Assembly: GCA_023426425.1 (NCBI GenBank) | Contig: JAFAAT010000022.1 | Span: 1 to 24,682 of the forward strand | DNA from: Bacteroidota bacterium | Lineage (GTDB): Bacteria > Bacteroidota > Bacteroidia > Chitinophagales > Chitinophagaceae | DNA length: 24,682 nucleotides | Reading direction: 5' to 3' | In this document: positions 23,473 through 24,682 of the stretch, piece by piece | Numbering within the stretch: the stretch's first letter is position 1 | Layout: each line of letters starts with the position of its first letter | Position numbers and translations under genes: made by a program | The notes under the pieces: generated by a model | Told to the model about the DNA's origin: nothing | Database searches by the model: none | What the model saw: the letters and a program-made list of their open reading frames with translations, nothing else

Positions 23473-23812
23473 GTGGAGGTTATATAAAAATAACCTTTTC
23501 TGGCAGAAGGGGAGCAAAACACCAGTAGGGTAGGGGATTAAACCACAAGAGGCATTGAGAAATCACATCATAAATACGGTTCCCTGGCGGTAATGGGCGG
23601 TTAGGGTAGAGTTTGTGGGGGATAGGGGTATAGAGTAAGAGTTACTTAAGGGTAGAGTAATCGTAAATTAATCAATAAGTAAGCAACAATTTGCCACTCA
23701 CATATTTGCCTGGGAAGGCAATAAGTAGTTAACTGCCAAAAGCAGATAGAGGCGATGGTAAAAGCATCCAGGAATTCCCGGCAAAAACCCAGGCGTCCAG
23801 CGTTTATTACAC
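23473..23812. other. 340-bp gap between two minus-strand units
   Basis: It should hold the promoter of the secreted-protein gene and the end of the DUF2141 transcript. It contains three GGGTA-type repeats (23604-23658, listed separately) and a short hairpin TTGCC/GGCAA (23706-23721) without a T run. No TAnnTTTG box was found in the right orientation and no gene is supported. Confidence 0.5.
23604..23658. repeat. Three spaced GGGTAGAGT-type repeats
   Basis: GGGTAGAGT occurs at 23604-23612 and 23650-23658, with a looser copy GGGTATAGAGT at 23626-23636. Copy starts are 22 and 24 bp apart, roughly two helical turns. It lies 146-188 bp upstream of the secreted-protein start, so it could be an operator for that gene; no binding factor can be named. 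Confidence 0.4.
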
Positions 23813-24262
23813 CTAGTTGAGCAGGTATTTTGTATTGATCACAATTTTTGCGTTGGGGGCGTTGATCTTGAATGCTGCTTTGTCGAATTTAGGAGGACCA
23901 AATCGCGCCTTGGCATCGTTGGAGAATCCATAACCTTCCCTGGGCATGCCCAGGCTGTTGAAATCCATGTCCAGGTTGTTGTTTTCATCGTGCAGCAGTG
24001 CTGCAGCGTAGCTGCCATAGGGCAATCCTTTAAAAGAAACTGTAGCTGTTCCATTCACAATCGGAAGCTTTTCTTTCCGGATAGCAGCATGGGGATTCCG
24101 GGGGAAACCATCTGCCCTGTTATAAAGGCTGAGTAGAACTGCTCCATCGCTGCTGCGCAGGCCGGAAACAACGATGGTAAGATTCGATTTTTCCTGCGGG
24201 GCGAATGAAGGAAGCAGGATGGATACACATAACAGCGACAGGATAAATAAACTTTTTTTCAT
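23813..24262 (-). CDS. DUF2141 domain secreted protein
   Basis: 149 residues. A signal peptide (about 1-21, MKKSLFILSLLCVSILLPSFA) is followed by the DUF2141 domain: NLTIVVSGLRSSDGAVLLSLYN (27-48), then GTATVSFKGLPYGSYAAALLHDENNNLDMDFN (71-102) and MPREGYGFSNDAKARFGPPKFDKAAFKI. The HDENNNLDMDFNSLGMPREGYGFSND stretch is the family hallmark. The fold is predicted to be a beta sandwich; the biochemical role is not known to me. It begins 6 bp after the lycopene cyclase stop, so it is co-transcribed with carotenoid genes, and a link to the pigment or envelope is plausible but unproven. The ATG start has no strong Shine-Dalgarno. Confidence 0.88.
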   Translation of the reverse strand: MKKSLFILSLLCVSILLPSFAPQEKSNLTIVVSGLRSSDGAVLLSLYNRADGFPRNPHAAIRKEKLPIVNGTATVSFKGLPYGSYAAALLHDENNNLDMDFNSLGMPREGYGFSNDAKARFGPPKFDKAAFKINAPNAKIVINTKYLLN

Positions 24263-24268
24263 AGGGTG

Positions 24269-24682
24269 CTATTCAGATAGTGATAGATGTTTTTTAGGAA
24301 TTATGCTGCGGCGCAACTCCTTCCATGCAGCTTTGATAAAAGGTCGTGCCGGGAGGCTGCTGATTATTTTTAGTTCTTCCAATGGATTTGTCTGGTTGTC
24401 CAGAAACTTCAGCACCAGCTCAGCCTTGTTATTTCGGAAGAGGCTGGAGAAAACGACCGGTGGGGGTGGGTCGTTTTGTTCGAGCACCTGAAGCAGAATG
24501 GTATCATACCATAGGAAGCGGCTGAAAGGTATGGAGGCGCGGGAAGGACTTCCATCAGCAATGAGCTGGGCGACGAGCTCTTCCGAGTGCTTTTGAATGA
24601 ACTGGAAGGTGTAGCCACTGGATGGCTTCGTCAGGCCGCCTGCAGTGCCCAGGTACACGATACGCCCATCGATGGGTTGATA
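24269..24682 (-). CDS. crtY: Lycopene beta-cyclase CrtY (3' part, start outside window)
   Basis: The frame is open through the right edge; 137 C-terminal residues are visible. IVYLGTAGGLTKPSSGYTFQFIQ is the signature of CrtY-type lycopene cyclases (family pattern AGG.tKPsTGY.F). SRFLWYDTILLQVLEQND and VVFSSLFRNNKAELVLKFLDNQTNPLEELKIISSLPARPFIKA follow, the C-terminal helical part that is usual for the family. The enzyme closes beta rings on lycopene to make beta-carotene at the membrane, using FAD/NADPH; the nucleotide-binding N-terminus is outside the window. It is directly upstream of a DUF2141 gene (6 bp apart). The presence of CrtY implies that the organism makes cyclic carotenoids and is probably yellow or orange pigmented. 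Confidence 0.92.
   Translation of the reverse strand, partial: YQPIDGRIVYLGTAGGLTKPSSGYTFQFIQKHSEELVAQLIADGSPSRASIPFSRFLWYDTILLQVLEQNDPPPPVVFSSLFRNNKAELVLKFLDNQTNPLEELKIISSLPARPFIKAAWKELRRSIIPKKHLSLSE

Overview
The window looks like a chromosome segment of a Bacteroidota bacterium, probably from the Cytophagales/Chitinophagales side. The markers are a very large secreted protein with SprB-type repeats and a type IX secretion type-B C-terminal domain, DUF5606, DUF4142 and DUF2141 proteins, the futalosine-pathway enzyme MqnC, a carotenoid (lycopene) cyclase, few clear Shine-Dalgarno sequences, and several TAnnTTTG boxes of the Bacteroidota promoter type. No rRNA, complete tRNA, CRISPR array, transposase or integrase was found.

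Layout. (1) 1-1410: the end of a sigma-70-family factor, followed 2 bp later by a membrane protein that joins an anti-sigma-like N-terminus to a periplasmic trypsin-like protease, closed by a clear terminator. (2) 1426-2434: a possible 34-codon leader ORF overlapping the start of an EamA/DMT-family exporter. (3) 2435-3000: a long gap with 11-bp phased repeats, a structured stretch that might be a small RNA, and the terminator of the next gene. (4) 3001-5775, minus strand: a DUF4142 lipoprotein, MqnC, and a DUF5606 protein with a periodic lysine-rich tail. (5) 5837-9418, minus strand: a 1193-residue adhesin-like protein with eight SprB repeats of near-constant 77-residue period. (6) 9810-20711: an AT-rich surface-polysaccharide cluster: a TylF-like methyltransferase, a Wzx-type flippase, four glycosyltransferase-like genes, an EpsG/Wzy-type polymerase, a Wzz-type chain-length protein and a Wza-type SLBB export protein. 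(7) 20867-23472, minus strand: a secreted unknown protein and a MoxR/magnesium-chelatase-like AAA+ ATPase. (8) 23813-24682, minus strand: the end of a CrtY lycopene cyclase and a DUF2141 protein in one operon.

How it fits together. The central cluster has the core parts of a Wzx/Wzy-dependent pathway: transferases build a repeat unit on a lipid carrier, Wzx flips it, Wzy joins units, Wzz sets chain length, and the Wza-like protein exports the chain. The initiating sugar-phosphate transferase and a Wzc-type kinase are not seen, so they must lie elsewhere or not exist. The cluster is visibly more AT-rich than its flanks and switches strand several times, which fits horizontal replacement of a serotype-like locus.

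The most unusual unit is the sigma factor plus anti-sigma/protease fusion at the left edge. Its architecture suggests a membrane stress-sensing switch in which the periplasmic protease domain is the sensor or effector. This is inference from domain order only.
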